A model generated the notes under the pieces. That model saw only the letters and a list, made by a program, of their open reading frames with translations, was not told the DNA's origin and searched no databases. Shown here in pieces: positions 4,561 through 5,324 of a stretch of DNA of 5,324 nt. The position numbers were made by a program, and so were the translations under genes. The DNA is from Elusimicrobiota bacterium. Lineage in GTDB: Bacteria > Elusimicrobiota > Elusimicrobia > UBA1565 > UBA9628. How positions within the stretch are numbered: the stretch's first letter is position 1; the number at the start of each line of letters is the position of its first letter. Location of the stretch: positions 1-5,324 of the forward strand of contig JACQBB010000200.1 of the NCBI GenBank assembly GCA_016194625.1. Reading direction: 5' to 3'.

Positions 4561-5324
4561 ATGAGCGCCCCCCGCGACCTGAAGTGGGTCGAGATCGACC
4601 TGTCCGCCCTGGCGCACAACGCCGCCTGGGTCGCGTCGCGCCTGGACGGCGCCGCGCTGATGGCCGTCGTGAAGGCCGACGGGTACGGCCACGGCGCGCC
4701 GGCCGTCGCCCGCGTCGCGCTGAAGGCGGGCGCGTCCTGCCTGGGCGTGCGCGACCTGTCCGAGGCCGCCGAGCTGCGCCGCGCGGGCGTCAAGGCGCCG
4801 ATCCATCTTCTGTTCCCGATCCTGCCGGAGCAGGCGCCCGAGGCGGTCCGCCTCGGCGTCTCCGTCACCGTCGACGACGCCGCGCAGGCGCGCGCGCTGG
4901 ACGCCGCCGCGCGCGGCCGCCGCGTCGAGGTGCACGTGGACGTGGACGCCGGGCTCGGGCGCTGGGGCGTCGCGCCGCGCGCCCTGCCCGCGCTGTGGTC
5001 CGCGCTGGGCCGGCTGCGCAAGGTCCGCGTCGCCGGCCTGTCCACCCACATCGACTACGTCCCCGGCAAGAACGCGGTCGAGGCCGAGGAGAAGCTGACC
5101 GCGTTCAAGAAGCTCTCCGCGCCGTACAAGAAGAAGGACCCGGCCCTGCTCGTCCACGCGGCGAACTCCTCGGTGTTCATGGACTTCCCCCACCACCGCT
5201 TCGACATGGCCTGCGTCGGCAACCTGCTCTACGGGATCAACCCGTCGGGCCGCGCGGCGCCGCTGAAGAACCCGTGGAAGTTCTCGGCGCGCGTCCTGTC
5301 CGTGCGCGAGGTCCGCAAGGGCCA
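4561..5324 (+). CDS. alr: Alanine racemase, N-terminal 254 residues (cut by window edge)
   Basis: Fold-type III PLP enzyme, cytoplasmic, interconverting L- and D-alanine; D-Ala then feeds D-Ala-D-Ala ligation for peptidoglycan. Seen: WVEIDLSALAHN (9-20), VVKADGYGHG (36-45) with K38 the PLP-binding lysine and Y42, HVDVDAGLGRWGV (125-137) with R134, STH (161-163), HAANSS (199-204) for PLP phosphate binding, and VGNLLYGINPSG (219-230). The window stops at VREVRKG, just before the expected V-S-Y-G motif holding the second catalytic base (Tyr265 in Geobacillus numbering), so that residue cannot be checked. Two departures stand out: C218 replaces the arginine that normally contacts the PLP pyridine nitrogen, and D127 sits where many family members have a carbamylated lysine. 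An in-frame TAG at 4552-4554 leaves only GCC GCG before the ATG, so the start is certain. Specificity for another amino acid remains possible. Confidence 0.92.
   Translation, partial: MSAPRDLKWVEIDLSALAHNAAWVASRLDGAALMAVVKADGYGHGAPAVARVALKAGASCLGVRDLSEAAELRRAGVKAPIHLLFPILPEQAPEAVRLGVSVTVDDAAQARALDAAARGRRVEVHVDVDAGLGRWGVAPRALPALWSALGRLRKVRVAGLSTHIDYVPGKNAVEAEEKLTAFKKLSAPYKKKDPALLVHAANSSVFMDFPHHRFDMACVGNLLYGINPSGRAAPLKNPWKFSARVLSVREVRKG

Noticed and set aside
4546..5196. Minus-strand open frames opposite alr (4546-5196 and 4551-5051)
   Set aside because: Both are antisense to a clearly conserved racemase and have low-complexity composition.
1..5324. tRNA, rRNA, CRISPR, transposon ends or a defence or biosynthetic island
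   Set aside because: Nothing of these kinds was seen; nearly all the window is accounted for by four coding genes and two gaps of 71 and 33 bases.

Overview
This is a very GC-rich stretch of bacterial chromosome with third codon positions almost all G or C. It is densely packed with four protein-coding genes and only two short intergenic gaps. No RNA genes, CRISPR arrays, insertion sequences or phage genes were seen. The content is housekeeping: transcription-coupled repair, tetrapyrrole synthesis, a small exported metallopeptidase, and D-alanine supply for peptidoglycan. It points to a free-living, wall-bearing bacterium. The exported M48-type peptidase and the general style would fit a high-GC Gram-negative lineage such as Elusimicrobiota or another deep-branching diderm group. 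That placement is a guess from style, not from a marker gene.

Left half, minus strand: hemC (3643 to 2738) is followed by mfd (2741 to beyond position 1). The two overlap by four bases, so they very probably form one leftward transcription unit with coupled translation. Mfd is cut by the window edge at residue 913, early in its C-terminal domain. It keeps every helicase motif but is about 100 residues shorter than E. coli Mfd between the UvrA-binding module and the RNA-polymerase-interaction domain.

Middle: a 71-bp gap (3644-3714) separates hemC from the divergent peptidase gene. It appears to hold two back-to-back promoters whose upstream parts overlap. The peptidase promoter (TTGAAA, 17 bp, TACAGT) is good and is followed by a Shine-Dalgarno site. 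The hemC side has a TAGAAT box so close to the ATG that the mRNA may be leaderless.

Right part, plus strand: a secreted M48-like metallopeptidase of 270 residues, then a 33-bp gap carrying a promoter-like pair (CTGACG, 17 bp, TACACT), then the first 254 codons of an alanine racemase (alr). The alr start also looks leaderless, and an 8-bp inverted repeat brackets its -10 box. The racemase has a cysteine where the family's PLP-pyridine-contacting arginine is expected.

I found no convincing new multi-gene system. The points worth a second look are the altered racemase active site, the compact Mfd, the architecture of the leaderless promoters, and a perfect 9-bp hairpin inside mfd in an unusually AT-rich codon patch.
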